The notes: generated from the sequence alone by a model not told the origin. A DNA stretch of 64,000 bases from Bacteroidales bacterium (GCA_017542345.1 JAFXXI010000003.1:1-64000); one strand, 5' to 3'. Shown: positions 42,940 to 51,454, counted from the first letter of the stretch. Made by a program: numbers and translations.

Positions 42940-42980
42940 AACGAGGAGGGGCCGCGGCAACGCCGCGGCCCCTCCTCGTT
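42940..42980. terminator. Very strong bidirectional terminator
   Basis: Perfect 19-bp arms (AACGAGGAGGGGCCGCGGC and its complement) around AAC, located between the convergent PepSY-like gene and mfd, only one base from the mfd stop codon. Confidence 0.88.
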
Positions 42981-42981
42981 G

Positions 42982-45900
42982 TTATGCCGTCAGCATCCGG
43001 AGCTGGTCGAGGGCGGCAGAGATGCTCTTGACGTTGGCGATGCTGAGGCTGAGACGTTCGGGGGTCTCTTTGAGGGAGGCACGACGCGGGTTGTCCTGGA
43101 TGTAGCGTATCAGTTTTGTGAAGTTGGCACTCTGGTAGAAGGGACTCTGCTGGTTGCTTACCAGGTGGCAGACCATGCGGTCTTGCTTGAGGATGAGTTT
43201 CTCAATGCCGAATTCTTTGGCGATGCGGCGCAGGGTAATGGTGCGCAGGAGTTCGTCGACACAGGCTGGTATGGGCCCGAAACGGTCCTGCAAGCGGCTA
43301 CGGTAGGCGGCCAGCTCCTCCTCGACATTGGAAAGGTTTGCTCCTGCGTCGTGGTCGACCCCAATGTCGTTGAGCTCCTTGTAGAGTACCAGGCGTTCGG
43401 TGCCGGATGTGACATAGTCATCGGGAATGAGCACCTCGAGGTCGGTCTCGATTGTGCAGTCGCGCACATATTCATGCCGTTCTTCGGCTTCGGTGGCGAA
43501 GAGCTCCTTGAAATCGCTCTCCTTGAGTTCCTCGATGGCTTCGTTGAGGATTTTGTGGTACATGTCGTAGCCCACTTCGCTGATGAAGCCGCTCTGCTCG
43601 GCGCCAAGGATATTGCCCGCGCCGCGGATGTCGAGGTCGCGCATGGCGATGTTGAATCCGCTGCCAATGGAGGAGAACTCCTCGATGGCGCGGAGGCGGC
43701 GCTGTGCGTCGGGGGTGAGGGTGAGGTAGGAGGGGATGAGGAGGTAGCAGAATGCCTTGCGGTTGGAGCGTCCCACGCGGCCGCGCATCTGGTGCAGGTC
43801 GGAGAGGCCGAACTGGTGGGCATTGTTGATAATCATGGTGTTGGCGTTGGGAATATCAAGGCCGTTCTCGACAATGGAGGTGGCCACAAGCACGTCGATG
43901 TCGCCCTCGAGGAAACGCATGAGGGTTTCCTCGGCGTCCTTGCCTTCCATGCGGCCGTGTGCCATAGCCACGCGGGCGTCGGGCACGAGTCGCTGCACGA
44001 GACCCGCCATCTCGGGCAGGTTCTCCACACGGTTGGAGATGAAGAAGGTCTGTCCTCCGCGGCTGATTTCGTAGGTGATGGCGTCGCGGATGAGCTCTTC
44101 GTTGAAGTCGGAGAGTTCGGTCTCGATGGGTTGGCGATTGGGCGGCGGGGTCTGGATGATGCTGAGGTCGCGGGCGCCCATGAGGGAGAACTGGAGGGTG
44201 CGGGGAATGGGGGTGGCGGTGAGGGTGAGACAGTCGACGCCCACCTTCATCTGCTTGAGTTTTTCCTTGACACTGACGCCGAACTTCTGCTCCTCGTCGA
44301 TGATGAGCAGGCCGAGGTCCTTAAACTTGAGATCTTTGTTGGTGATGGCGTGAGTGCCGATGAGGATGTCGATTTTGCCGTTTTCCACGTCCTTGTAGAT
44401 TTGGTTTCTCTCTTTGGTGGTACGGAAGCGGTTGAGGTAGTCGACGCGGACGGGCATGTCTTTGAGGCGTTCGCGGAAGGTGTTGTAATGCTGGAAGGCG
44501 AGGACGGTGGAAGGGACGAGGACGGCCACCTGTTTGGAGTCGCAGCATGCTTTGAAGGCAGCGCGGATGGCCACTTCGGTTTTGCCGAAACCCACGTCGC
44601 CGCAGACGAGACGGTCCATGGGGGCCTGCTCCTCCATGTCATGCTTGACAGCGAGGGTGGCTTTGAACTGGTCGGGAGTGTCTTCGTAAATGAAAGAGGC
44701 CTCCAGCTCGGTTTGCATGGAACTGTCGGGGCTATAGGCGAAGCCATGGCTGGCTTTACGTTTGGCGTAGAGGGCGATGAGGTCGCGGGCGATGTCCTTG
44801 ACGTGGCGCTTGGTCTTGGCCTTGAGCACCTGCCAGGTGTTGCTTCCGAGGCGGTTGAGCGTGGGAGACTCGCCTTCGCGGCCGACATAGCGGCTGATTT
44901 TATGGAGTCCGTGGATGGAGATGTAGAGTACGTCGTTGTTCTTGTAGATGAGACGGATGAGCTCCTGGCTTTTGCCGTTGGTGGTTACTTTCTCCAGCCC
45001 GCTGAAGCGTCCGACGCCGTAGTCAATGTGTGTCACAAAGTCGCCTGGCTTGAGTTCGAAGAGCTCCTTGAGAGTCATGGCCTCGTGGGCAGCGTTGAGG
45101 TTGCGGACAGTGTATTTGTGGTAGCGCTCGAAGATTTCGTGGTCGGTGTAGCAGAGGAGGTGTTCATCGTGGTCAATGAAGCCGTGGTTGAGGTTGAAAG
45201 TCGGGAGTTGGATGTCAATGGATGAGGTGGCATCGGTTTCTTCGAGTATCTTGCGGAGCCGCTTCTCCTGGCTGTCGTTGCTGACGGTGATGACGAGGCG
45301 GTAGCCGCGTTCGGCATAGTCGGTCAGATTCTGTGTGAGCAGGTCGAACTGCTTGTTGAATGCGGGTTGAGGGTCGGAGTGGGCCTCGAGGCGCACGGCA
45401 TTGGAAAAGTAGTGGCTGTTGCCGTATTCGACGCATTTCATGTCCAAAATCTTGTCAAGGAGATCGTGGGCGGAGCAGGTCAGCGACTCGGGGGGCGGCA
45501 GAGTGCCGACGACAGGATGGGCTGTGTCGGAGAGCCGCTCGTTATATGCCTTGCGGGTTTCCTCCAGAAGGGCATCGGTGCGTTGCAATGTGAGCATCAG
45601 GCTGGGTGTCCACACCACGTCGTTGGAGGAAAAGTATTCGAGCAGGGAAACCGTCTTGCTCGTCGTTTCGGTCAGGTCGGCGGAGTCGGACATGTCCGAC
45701 ATGCGTGGGACTATGTCGACACGGTCCAGTTGTTTGACGCTGAGCTGGCTGACGGCATCGTAGGTGCGGAGGGATTCGACGGTGTCGTCGAAGAACTCGA
45801 TGCGGTAGGGTAGGTCGGAGGCAAAGGAGAAAACGTCGAGGATGCCGCCGCGGATGGCGTACTGGCCGGGCTCCACTACAAAGTCCTCGCGCTCGAAGCC

Positions 45901-46410
45901 CAGCTCCTGAAGTCTGTCGGCGACCTGCCAGATGTCCTGCATCTGGCCGCGTGTCAGGCGCAGGATGTTCTGCTGGAGGACTCGGTTGGCCACGACTTTC
46001 TCGCCCAGCGCCTCGGGGTATGTGACCACCACTAACGGGCGGCCGAAAGAGAGCTCTTTCACCACCTCGGAGCGCAGTAGCACGTTGGCGTTGTCCGTCT
46101 CCTCGTCGGCATAATGGTATGCTTTGCGGTAGGAGGTGGGGAAAAGCATCACCTGGCGTGAATGGGACTCTGCATCCTCGGTGTCCACCATCAGGGACTC
46201 CAGGTCATTACTAAGGTAGAAGGCGTCTTCCTTGCTTGGGGCGATAACCATGTGGCTGGCGGTGGACAGCCGGTGTGCTGTCGAGGCGATGGCTACCGAC
46301 GGGAGGGAGCCTGTCATGCCGTCGATGTGGAGGCGCGCCTGTTGCTCGCCGAGGTGGTCGGTCAGCCATGCGGCGAGGGCGCTATTGTCATAGATTTCGT
46401 TCAGTATCAT
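42982..46410 (-). CDS. mfd: Transcription-repair coupling factor
   Basis: An 1142-aa ATP-dependent translocase that removes RNA polymerase stalled at DNA lesions and recruits UvrA. Order: UvrB-like N-terminal domains (about 1-330), RNA polymerase-interaction domain (about 470-540, GDFVTHIDYGVGRFSGLE), helicase motor with GDVGFGKTEVA (Walker A) and DEEQKFGV (DExx), then the C-terminal UvrA-masking domain. The ATG at 46410 (MILNEIYDN) fits the family and follows the promoter; the open frame extends through the intergenic region. Divergent from htpG. Confidence 0.95.
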   Translation of the reverse strand: MILNEIYDNSALAAWLTDHLGEQQARLHIDGMTGSLPSVAIASTAHRLSTASHMVIAPSKEDAFYLSNDLESLMVDTEDAESHSRQVMLFPTSYRKAYHYADEETDNANVLLRSEVVKELSFGRPLVVVTYPEALGEKVVANRVLQQNILRLTRGQMQDIWQVADRLQELGFEREDFVVEPGQYAIRGGILDVFSFASDLPYRIEFFDDTVESLRTYDAVSQLSVKQLDRVDIVPRMSDMSDSADLTETTSKTVSLLEYFSSNDVVWTPSLMLTLQRTDALLEETRKAYNERLSDTAHPVVGTLPPPESLTCSAHDLLDKILDMKCVEYGNSHYFSNAVRLEAHSDPQPAFNKQFDLLTQNLTDYAERGYRLVITVSNDSQEKRLRKILEETDATSSIDIQLPTFNLNHGFIDHDEHLLCYTDHEIFERYHKYTVRNLNAAHEAMTLKELFELKPGDFVTHIDYGVGRFSGLEKVTTNGKSQELIRLIYKNNDVLYISIHGLHKISRYVGREGESPTLNRLGSNTWQVLKAKTKRHVKDIARDLIALYAKRKASHGFAYSPDSSMQTELEASFIYEDTPDQFKATLAVKHDMEEQAPMDRLVCGDVGFGKTEVAIRAAFKACCDSKQVAVLVPSTVLAFQHYNTFRERLKDMPVRVDYLNRFRTTKERNQIYKDVENGKIDILIGTHAITNKDLKFKDLGLLIIDEEQKFGVSVKEKLKQMKVGVDCLTLTATPIPRTLQFSLMGARDLSIIQTPPPNRQPIETELSDFNEELIRDAITYEISRGGQTFFISNRVENLPEMAGLVQRLVPDARVAMAHGRMEGKDAEETLMRFLEGDIDVLVATSIVENGLDIPNANTMIINNAHQFGLSDLHQMRGRVGRSNRKAFCYLLIPSYLTLTPDAQRRLRAIEEFSSIGSGFNIAMRDLDIRGAGNILGAEQSGFISEVGYDMYHKILNEAIEELKESDFKELFATEAEERHEYVRDCTIETDLEVLIPDDYVTSGTERLVLYKELNDIGVDHDAGANLSNVEEELAAYRSRLQDRFGPIPACVDELLRTITLRRIAKEFGIEKLILKQDRMVCHLVSNQQSPFYQSANFTKLIRYIQDNPRRASLKETPERLSLSIANVKSISAALDQLRMLTA

Positions 46411-46493
46411 GAGGTCTGATTCAATGGCTGCAACGCAGAGAAGCGCTGAAAGACAAATAACTATCAGCGCGTCGCCTGCCGATTGCAGACGTG

Positions 46494-46501
46494 CAAAGAT
46501 A
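46494..46501 (-). promoter_or_regulatory. mfd -7 promoter element
   Basis: Minus strand TATCTTTG, 84 bp upstream of the mfd ATG; an ATTG 20 bp further upstream is a weak -33 candidate. Confidence 0.6.
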
Positions 46502-46564
46502 CAAATATTCTGGAGACTGGGCAATAATCTGAATGATTTTGTGCTATTTGGCAGCTCAAACGGG

Positions 46565-46608
46565 GACTGACATTTTGTCAGTCTTCCTACCTGTGGCACG
46601 GCATTTGC
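46565..46608 (+). promoter_or_regulatory. Sigma-54 promoter of htpG with adjacent palindrome
   Basis: TGGCACG at 46594-46600 and TTGC at 46605-46608 give the invariant GG and GC exactly 10 bp apart, matching the sigma-54 consensus TGGCACG-N4-TTGC. Eleven bases upstream lies a palindrome, GACTGACA-TTT-TGTCAGTC (46565-46583), a likely operator or activator site. The htpG ATG is 38 bp downstream. No TAnnTTTG element is present on this strand. Confidence 0.8.
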
Positions 46609-46645
46609 CTCTATGAGGGCATAGAAAATAAAAAAACAAAGATAT

Positions 46646-48610
46646 ATGGAAGGCAAACTTAACGTTCAGACCGAGAACATATTTCCGGTAATCAAGAAGT
46701 TCCTCTATTCGGACCATGAGATTTTCCTGCGCGAGCTTATCAGCAACGCCGTCGACGCCACGCAGAAGCTGAAGACCCTCTCGACCCGCGGCGACTTCAA
46801 GGGCGAACTGGGCGACCTCACCATCGACGTGAAGATCGACTCCAAGAAGAAGACCCTCACCGTCAGCGACCGCGGCATCGGCATGACGGCCGACGAGGTG
46901 GAGAAGTATATCAACCAGATAGCCTTCAGCGGCGTCACCGACTTCATGGAGAAGTACAAGGACAGCCACGAGCCGCTCATCGGCCACTTCGGCCTCGGCT
47001 TCTACAGCGCCTTCATGGTGAGCGACAAGGTGGAGATTTTCACCAAGAGCTGGAAGGACGAGCCGGCACAGCATTGGAGTTGCGAGGGCAATCCGGAGTT
47101 CACGATGGAGGAGGACAAGAAGCACACCGACCGCGGAACCGACATCGTGCTGCACATTGCCGACGACTGCAAGGAGTTCCTTGAGGAGAGCACCATCCTG
47201 CAGCTGCTGAAGAAATACTGCCGTTTCATGCCCGTGGCCATCCGCTTCGGCGAGGAGAGCGTCTGGGTCGACAGCGAGACCGACTGCGACAAGGACGGCA
47301 AGCCCAAACGCGTGGAAAAGAAACAGCCCCGCATCATCAACGACCCCGACCCGGCATGGAAGAAATCGCCCAGCAGCCTCACCGACGAGGATTACAAGAA
47401 ATTCTACCACGAGCTGTTCCCCATGAACTTCGAGGAGCCGCTGTTCCAGATACACCTCAACGTGGACTACCCATTCAATCTGACGGGCATCCTCTACTTC
47501 CCCAAGGTGCGCAAGACCATCGACCCCAACCGCAACAAGATACAGCTCTACTGCAACCAGGTCTTCGTCACCGACCAGGTGGAGGGCGTGGTGCCCGACT
47601 ACCTGATGCTGCTGCACGGCGTGCTTGACTCGCCGGACATCCCGCTGAACGTCAGCCGCAGCTACCTGCAGAGCGACGGCAACGTGAAGAAGATCTCGCA
47701 GCACATCAGCAAGAAAGTCGCCGACAAGCTCGAAGAAATGAGCAAGAGCAAAATTGAAAATGGAGAATTGAAAATTGAAAATTCGGCTGACGCAGCAACC
47801 CCGAACCCGGATAATTCTCAACTCTCAACTTTCAATTCTCAATTAGAATCGAAGTGGGACGATATCAAGATCTTCGTCCAGTACGGCATGCTGACGGATG
47901 AGAAGTTCTGCGAGCGGGCCATGAAGTTCTACCTGCTGAAGGGTGTGGACGGCAGCTACTACACGCTCGACAGCTACCGCGAGAAGATCAAGGCCCTGCA
48001 GACCGACAAGGACAAGACCGTATGCTACCTCTACGCCAGCAACGCCGAGGAGGAGCACGCCTATATCGAGAAGTCCAAGGAGAAAGGTTACGATGTGTTG
48101 CTGATGGACTCGCCCCTGGAGAGCCACTTCATCAATTTATTGGAGCAGAAGCTGGAGAAGAGCCGCTTCGTCCGCGTGGACAGCGACACCGTCGAAAAGC
48201 TCATCCCCCACGACGATGCCATCCCCGAAAAGCTCAGCAAGGAGGAGAAGGAGAAGTTGCAGCCCATCATCGAGGGCGAGGTGGACAAGCAGAAGTTCAC
48301 CGTGCAGCTGGAGAGCCTGGAGGAGGACGACGCGCCGATGCAGGTGACGCAGAGCGAGTTCATGCGCCGCTACCGCGAGATGGCGCAGACCTCCGGCGGC
48401 GGCATGGGCTTCTACGGCGAACTGCCGGAGAGCTACAACCTCGTCGTCAACATCAACCACCCCCTCATCGGCCGCGTGCTGAACGAGACCGACGCCGAGA
48501 AACAGAAAGAGCTCGTCCACCAGCTCACCGACCTGGCCCTCCTCGCCAACGGCCTCCTCAAAGGCGAAGCCCTCAGCAAGTTCCTCCAGCGCTCGGTGCA
48601 GATGATATGA
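46646..48610 (+). CDS. htpG: Molecular chaperone HtpG (Hsp90)
   Basis: A 654-aa Hsp90. The N-terminal GHKL ATPase has ELISNAVDATQKL (about 30), DRGIGM (about 78), and IGHFGLGFYSAF (about 113); middle and C-terminal dimerisation domains follow. Between residues about 369 and 402 (DNA 47751-47850) there is an in-frame low-complexity insert, KIENGELKIEN...NSQLSTFNSQLE, where relatives have a short helix leading into KWDDIKIFVQYGM. The two ends of the insert are imperfect inverted repeats. Transcription is probably sigma-54 dependent. Confidence 0.95.
   Translation: MEGKLNVQTENIFPVIKKFLYSDHEIFLRELISNAVDATQKLKTLSTRGDFKGELGDLTIDVKIDSKKKTLTVSDRGIGMTADEVEKYINQIAFSGVTDFMEKYKDSHEPLIGHFGLGFYSAFMVSDKVEIFTKSWKDEPAQHWSCEGNPEFTMEEDKKHTDRGTDIVLHIADDCKEFLEESTILQLLKKYCRFMPVAIRFGEESVWVDSETDCDKDGKPKRVEKKQPRIINDPDPAWKKSPSSLTDEDYKKFYHELFPMNFEEPLFQIHLNVDYPFNLTGILYFPKVRKTIDPNRNKIQLYCNQVFVTDQVEGVVPDYLMLLHGVLDSPDIPLNVSRSYLQSDGNVKKISQHISKKVADKLEEMSKSKIENGELKIENSADAATPNPDNSQLSTFNSQLESKWDDIKIFVQYGMLTDEKFCERAMKFYLLKGVDGSYYTLDSYREKIKALQTDKDKTVCYLYASNAEEEHAYIEKSKEKGYDVLLMDSPLESHFINLLEQKLEKSRFVRVDSDTVEKLIPHDDAIPEKLSKEEKEKLQPIIEGEVDKQKFTVQLESLEEDDAPMQVTQSEFMRRYREMAQTSGGGMGFYGELPESYNLVVNINHPLIGRVLNETDAEKQKELVHQLTDLALLANGLLKGEALSKFLQRSVQMI
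47751..47850. repeat. Low-complexity inverted-repeat insert inside htpG
   Basis: Left arm ATTGAAAATGGAGAATTG plus ATTGAAAATT; right arm AATTCTCAACTCTCAAC plus TTTCAATTCTCAATTA; they are approximate complements flanking about 35 bp of GC-richer DNA. The reading frame is kept. Same style as filler DNA often seen between Bacteroidales genes. Confidence 0.75.
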
Positions 48611-48640
48611 GAATGCGTTAACGTGAGTGATATTGAACAC

Positions 48641-48726
48641 GAATTGCCGCGAATTGCCCGTATAATTAATGGCTAATTCGCGGCAATTCATATTTTATTC
48701 TCCAATATTTATACGGAGAATAAAAT
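48641..48726. repeat. Two consecutive hairpins after htpG
   Basis: Arms GAATTGCCGCGAATT (48641-48655) and its complement (48675-48689), then ATTTTATTCTCC (48692-48703) and its complement (48715-48726). No T tract. A third small hairpin, GCGGACA-TTTC-TGTCCGC, at 48863-48880 sits before the convergent lipoprotein gene. The remaining 48611-48904 sequence shows no gene. Confidence 0.6.
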
Positions 48727-48904
48727 CACCCACGACTGCCCCGTTTCAAATTCGTTTCATACCTCCGCAATCCAACGCCCCTCCATTCACCATCCGTTTC
48801 GTATGTTGCCGTGCCAAAGCGACCTCTTTCCGCGCAAGTCGCGGCATCGCCGTAACAAAAAAGCGGACATTTCTGTCCGCCTTTGCTCACGTATTCTTAT
48901 CCTA

Positions 48905-49345
48905 TTATAGAACCGTCCTACCGACGACACCTCCTATATCCTGCTTCATAGTACTCAACAGTCGAGTATCATAGCCTTTAATCCAGTTCGGGTCACCGCC
49001 AAATTCAGCCTCTGTCTTAATGTTAACCTTTGTCCTGTCTGCTGAGAATTTAAAAATCACGCGTGTACGGTACTTCTCTGTGTATTTACCAGATTTATTC
49101 CATGTGTAAATCCAGTTAGTACGACCATATCCTCCGTCTTTTGAAATCATGTCCATTTCAAAACGAGAGGCGATGACATCCAGCACTTCAGCAAAGGCCT
49201 TGTCGTAGGTAAGGTCTTCTCTGATTAGTATAGAGGTCCATGTACCACCATCTGTAGCTTTAACAAATCCAGATGGTTTTACAGCTCCGCAAGAACTCAA
49301 CAATAATGCAACAAATCCTATTGCAACTAAAAGAATTTTCTTCAT
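48905..49345 (-). CDS. Lipoprotein of unknown function
   Basis: A 146-aa lipoprotein (MKKILLVAIGFVALLLSSC, lipobox LSSC). The mature chain is mixed alpha/beta with a probable helix, YDKAFAEVLDVIASRFE, followed by strands rich in Thr, Arg and Lys, and it ends GGVVGRTVL. No named family recognised. Base composition is lower in GC than neighbouring genes. A structured RNA candidate lies upstream on the same strand and could be its leader. Confidence 0.6.
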   Translation of the reverse strand: MKKILLVAIGFVALLLSSCGAVKPSGFVKATDGGTWTSILIREDLTYDKAFAEVLDVIASRFEMDMISKDGGYGRTNWIYTWNKSGKYTEKYRTRVIFKFSADRTKVNIKTEAEFGGDPNWIKGYDTRLLSTMKQDIGGVVGRTVL

Positions 49346-49424
49346 TTACACATCGTCTGTTATATACCATCGACCCGTCGGTTTTGATTTAATAGCATGT
49401 TATTGTAGTTCCTATGAAGAATGC

Positions 49425-49677
49425 ACATAAAAAGAGCGTGGAACTTTTAAGTCTTCATCGGATGTCTGAGGTCTTCGACTACCTATTATCCCCAACTACA
49501 ACGTACAAGTCCACGCTTATGCGGGAACGCCGTCGCTTGGTCTGGGGATAATTTGAAATTGTCGAAGTTTCAAGACATCCAGATTAGCTACTTCGCTATT
49601 TTCTATTCTATGATGTGCATACTAAACTATGCGCTTTACTTCATTGGCTTTTATTTTCGTTAATACTCCATTGAAAT
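49425..49677 (-). ncRNA. Structured RNA candidate (rod-like, possibly 6S-type)
   Basis: A good minus-strand promoter (49715-49684) reads into this region, which has no open frame of note and ends at a CTTTTTATG tract near 49430. It can form a long rod: 49461-49467 with 49573-49579 (7 bp), 49473-49479 with 49561-49567 (7 bp), and 49485-49494 with 49543-49552 (10 bp, ATTATCCCCA), separated by small internal loops and capped by a 48-base loop. Rod plus internal bubbles resembles 6S RNA, but a long 5' leader for the gene at 48905 is also possible. Confidence 0.5.
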
Positions 49678-49683
49678 CGGATG

Positions 49684-49715
49684 CAAAGATACGCACTTTT
49701 TCCGACGCGGCCAAA
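49684..49715 (-). promoter_or_regulatory. Promoter reading into the structured RNA
   Basis: Minus strand TTTG (49715-49712), 20-bp spacer, TATCTTTG (49691-49684). No coding start follows for about 340 bases. Confidence 0.75.
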
Positions 49716-49794
49716 TTATTTTTCCCCTGGACCGTATTCAGCAGTACAATATTTAATGTCGCATGGCGTTATTAACTACAAAACAAGAATATCT

Positions 49795-50925
49795 ATGAAT
49801 ATCATCATCACCGGCGGTGCCGGATTCATCGGGAGCCATGTGGTACGGCTGTTTGTCAACAAGTACCCGCAGTACAAGATTATCAACCTCGACAAGCTGA
49901 CCTATGCCGGCAACCTGGCCAACCTCAAAGACATCGAGGACAAGCCCAACTACAAGTTCGTCAAGATGGACATCTGCGACTTCGACGGTGTCTATAAGCT
50001 GATGCAGGACGAGCACGTCGACGGCATCATCCACCTGGCCGCCGAGAGCCATGTAGATCGCAGCATCAAGGACCCCTTCACCTTTGCACAGACCAACGTG
50101 ATGGGCACCCTCAGCCTGCTGCAGGCCGCCAAGCTCTATTGGGAGAGCCTGCCGGAGAAGTACGAAGGCAAGCGCTTCTACCACATCTCGACCGACGAGG
50201 TGTATGGCGCACTTGAGATGACGCACCCCGAGGGCATAAAGCCGCCGTTCACCACCAAGGCCTCCAGCGGCGAGCACCATCTGGCCTACGGCGAAAAGTT
50301 CTTCACCGAAGACCTCAAGTACCAGCCCCACAGCCCATACAGCGCCGCCAAGGCCTCGAGCGATCATTTCGTGCGCGCCTTCTACGACACCTACGGCCTG
50401 CCGACCATCGTCACCAACTGCTCGAACAACTACGGCCCCTACCAGTTCCCAGAGAAGCTGATACCGCTGTTCATCAACAACATCCGCCACCGCAAACCCC
50501 TGCCCGTCTATGGCAAGGGCGAGAATGTGCGCGACTGGCTCTATGTCGAGGACCACGCCCGCGCCATCGACCTCATCTTCCACAAAGGCAAAGTGGCCGA
50601 GACCTACAACATCGGCGGCTTCAACGAGTGGAAGAACATCGACATCATCAAGGTGGTCATCAACACCGTCGACCGTCTGTTGGGCCGTCCCGAAGGCGCA
50701 GACATGGACCTCATCACCTACGTCACCGACCGCGCCGGCCACGACATGCGCTACGCCATCGACAGCAGCAAGCTGCAGCGTGAGCTTGGCTGGGAGCCCA
50801 GCCTCCAGTTCGAGGAGGGCATAGAGAAGACCGTCCGCTGGTACCTCGACAACGAAGAATGGTTGAACAATGTGACTTCAGGTAAATATCAGGACTACTA
50901 CCACGATATGTACGACAAAAGGTAG
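49795..50925 (+). CDS. rfbB: dTDP-glucose 4,6-dehydratase
   Basis: A 376-aa extended short-chain dehydrogenase (RmlB/RfbB) making dTDP-4-keto-6-deoxyglucose, a precursor of rhamnose and other deoxysugars. NAD motif GGAGFIGSH (7-15); HLAAESHVDRS (about 82); catalytic STDEVYG with the Asp-Glu pair (about 132), and YSAAKASSDH (Tyr-xxx-Lys, about 183). Start at 49795 (MNIIITGGAGF) is clear. rmlA, C and D are not nearby. A second, unrelated-looking copy of the gene's 3' end follows at 50988. Confidence 0.95.
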   Translation: MNIIITGGAGFIGSHVVRLFVNKYPQYKIINLDKLTYAGNLANLKDIEDKPNYKFVKMDICDFDGVYKLMQDEHVDGIIHLAAESHVDRSIKDPFTFAQTNVMGTLSLLQAAKLYWESLPEKYEGKRFYHISTDEVYGALEMTHPEGIKPPFTTKASSGEHHLAYGEKFFTEDLKYQPHSPYSAAKASSDHFVRAFYDTYGLPTIVTNCSNNYGPYQFPEKLIPLFINNIRHRKPLPVYGKGENVRDWLYVEDHARAIDLIFHKGKVAETYNIGGFNEWKNIDIIKVVINTVDRLLGRPEGADMDLITYVTDRAGHDMRYAIDSSKLQRELGWEPSLQFEEGIEKTVRWYLDNEEWLNNVTSGKYQDYYHDMYDKR

Positions 50926-50987
50926 TGGATGGACAATGCGAGAAGTCCAATGGACTTCGAGGCAAGGCTCGCTTGCGAGCTTCGAGC

Positions 50988-51035
50988 ATTAACAACTATC
51001 TCAAGTATTACGAGGATATGTACGCAGGAAGATAA
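50988..51035 (+). pseudogene. Stray copy of an rmlB 3' end
   Basis: In one frame this reads INNYLKYYEDMYAGR then stop, closely similar to the real end of the upstream gene (GKYQDYYHDMYDKR then stop, to 50925). About 62 bp with two small hairpins separate the two stops. It looks like the end of a second rmlB-like gene, left behind after recombination or insertion. Confidence 0.55.
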
Positions 51036-51057
51036 TCCCTGTCATGGACGAATGATT

Positions 51058-51092
51058 ATAGCCGTGGGTGCAAACCCACGGCTATTTTTTTT
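51058..51092 (+). terminator. Rho-independent terminator downstream of rmlB
   Basis: Perfect 12-bp arms (ATAGCCGTGGGT and its complement) around GCA/A, followed by eight T. Confidence 0.9.
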
Positions 51093-51164
51093 GTCGTCCC
51101 ACCGACCCTACTGAGGCTGACTTATGCTAATGGAATACTGATAAATTTATTAACAACTGTTAAA

Positions 51165-51241
51165 CGCTTTATCATCTCCTACTTAAGTAAGGGATGATAA
51201 AGAGAGGGGTAGGAGTTGAGTAGGAGTTGAGTAAGAGGTAG
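51165..51241. repeat. 11-bp-period array, locus 5
   Basis: Seven 11-bp units: CGCTTTATCAT, CTCCTACTTAA, GTAAGGGATGA, TAAAGAGAGGG, GTAGGAGTTGA twice, GTAAGAGGTAG. The first part also forms a near-perfect palindrome (51167-51202). AT-richer than the other four loci but with the same period and arm logic. The remaining 51093-51454 sequence is AT-rich and shows no gene. Confidence 0.7.
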
Positions 51242-51454
51242 GCAGTCTTTATGCCTGACTTGTAGGCTGTTAGGAGCGTGCCCCTTGTGTGTTGTTTATT
51301 TATTTGTATTTCAATATATTATATTTTCATGTATAAAAGACGGTTTTGGGCACGAAGAAAAATATTTAAAAAATTTTTTTCATCAGCATACAATATTGAA
51401 TTAAATATGCCGTTACTTAACTAGAAAATTAATTACAAAATAGTCTTTATAGTT

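Noticed and set aside
42979..45225. 748-codon plus-strand frame opposite mfd
   Set aside because: Acidic low-complexity translation and no promoter; mfd motifs are unambiguous on the other strand.
46411..46656. Upstream extension of Mfd to 46656
   Set aside because: It would run through the mfd -7 element and the htpG sigma-54 promoter; family alignment begins at MILNEIYDN.
49425..49677. tmRNA or RNase P RNA
   Set aside because: There are no tRNA-like ends, no tag-encoding frame and no RNase P conserved core; only a rod-like fold is supported.
49795..51092. O-antigen or capsule biosynthesis cluster around rmlB
   Set aside because: rmlB stands alone; no rmlACD, glycosyltransferase or flippase genes are found on either side within the window.
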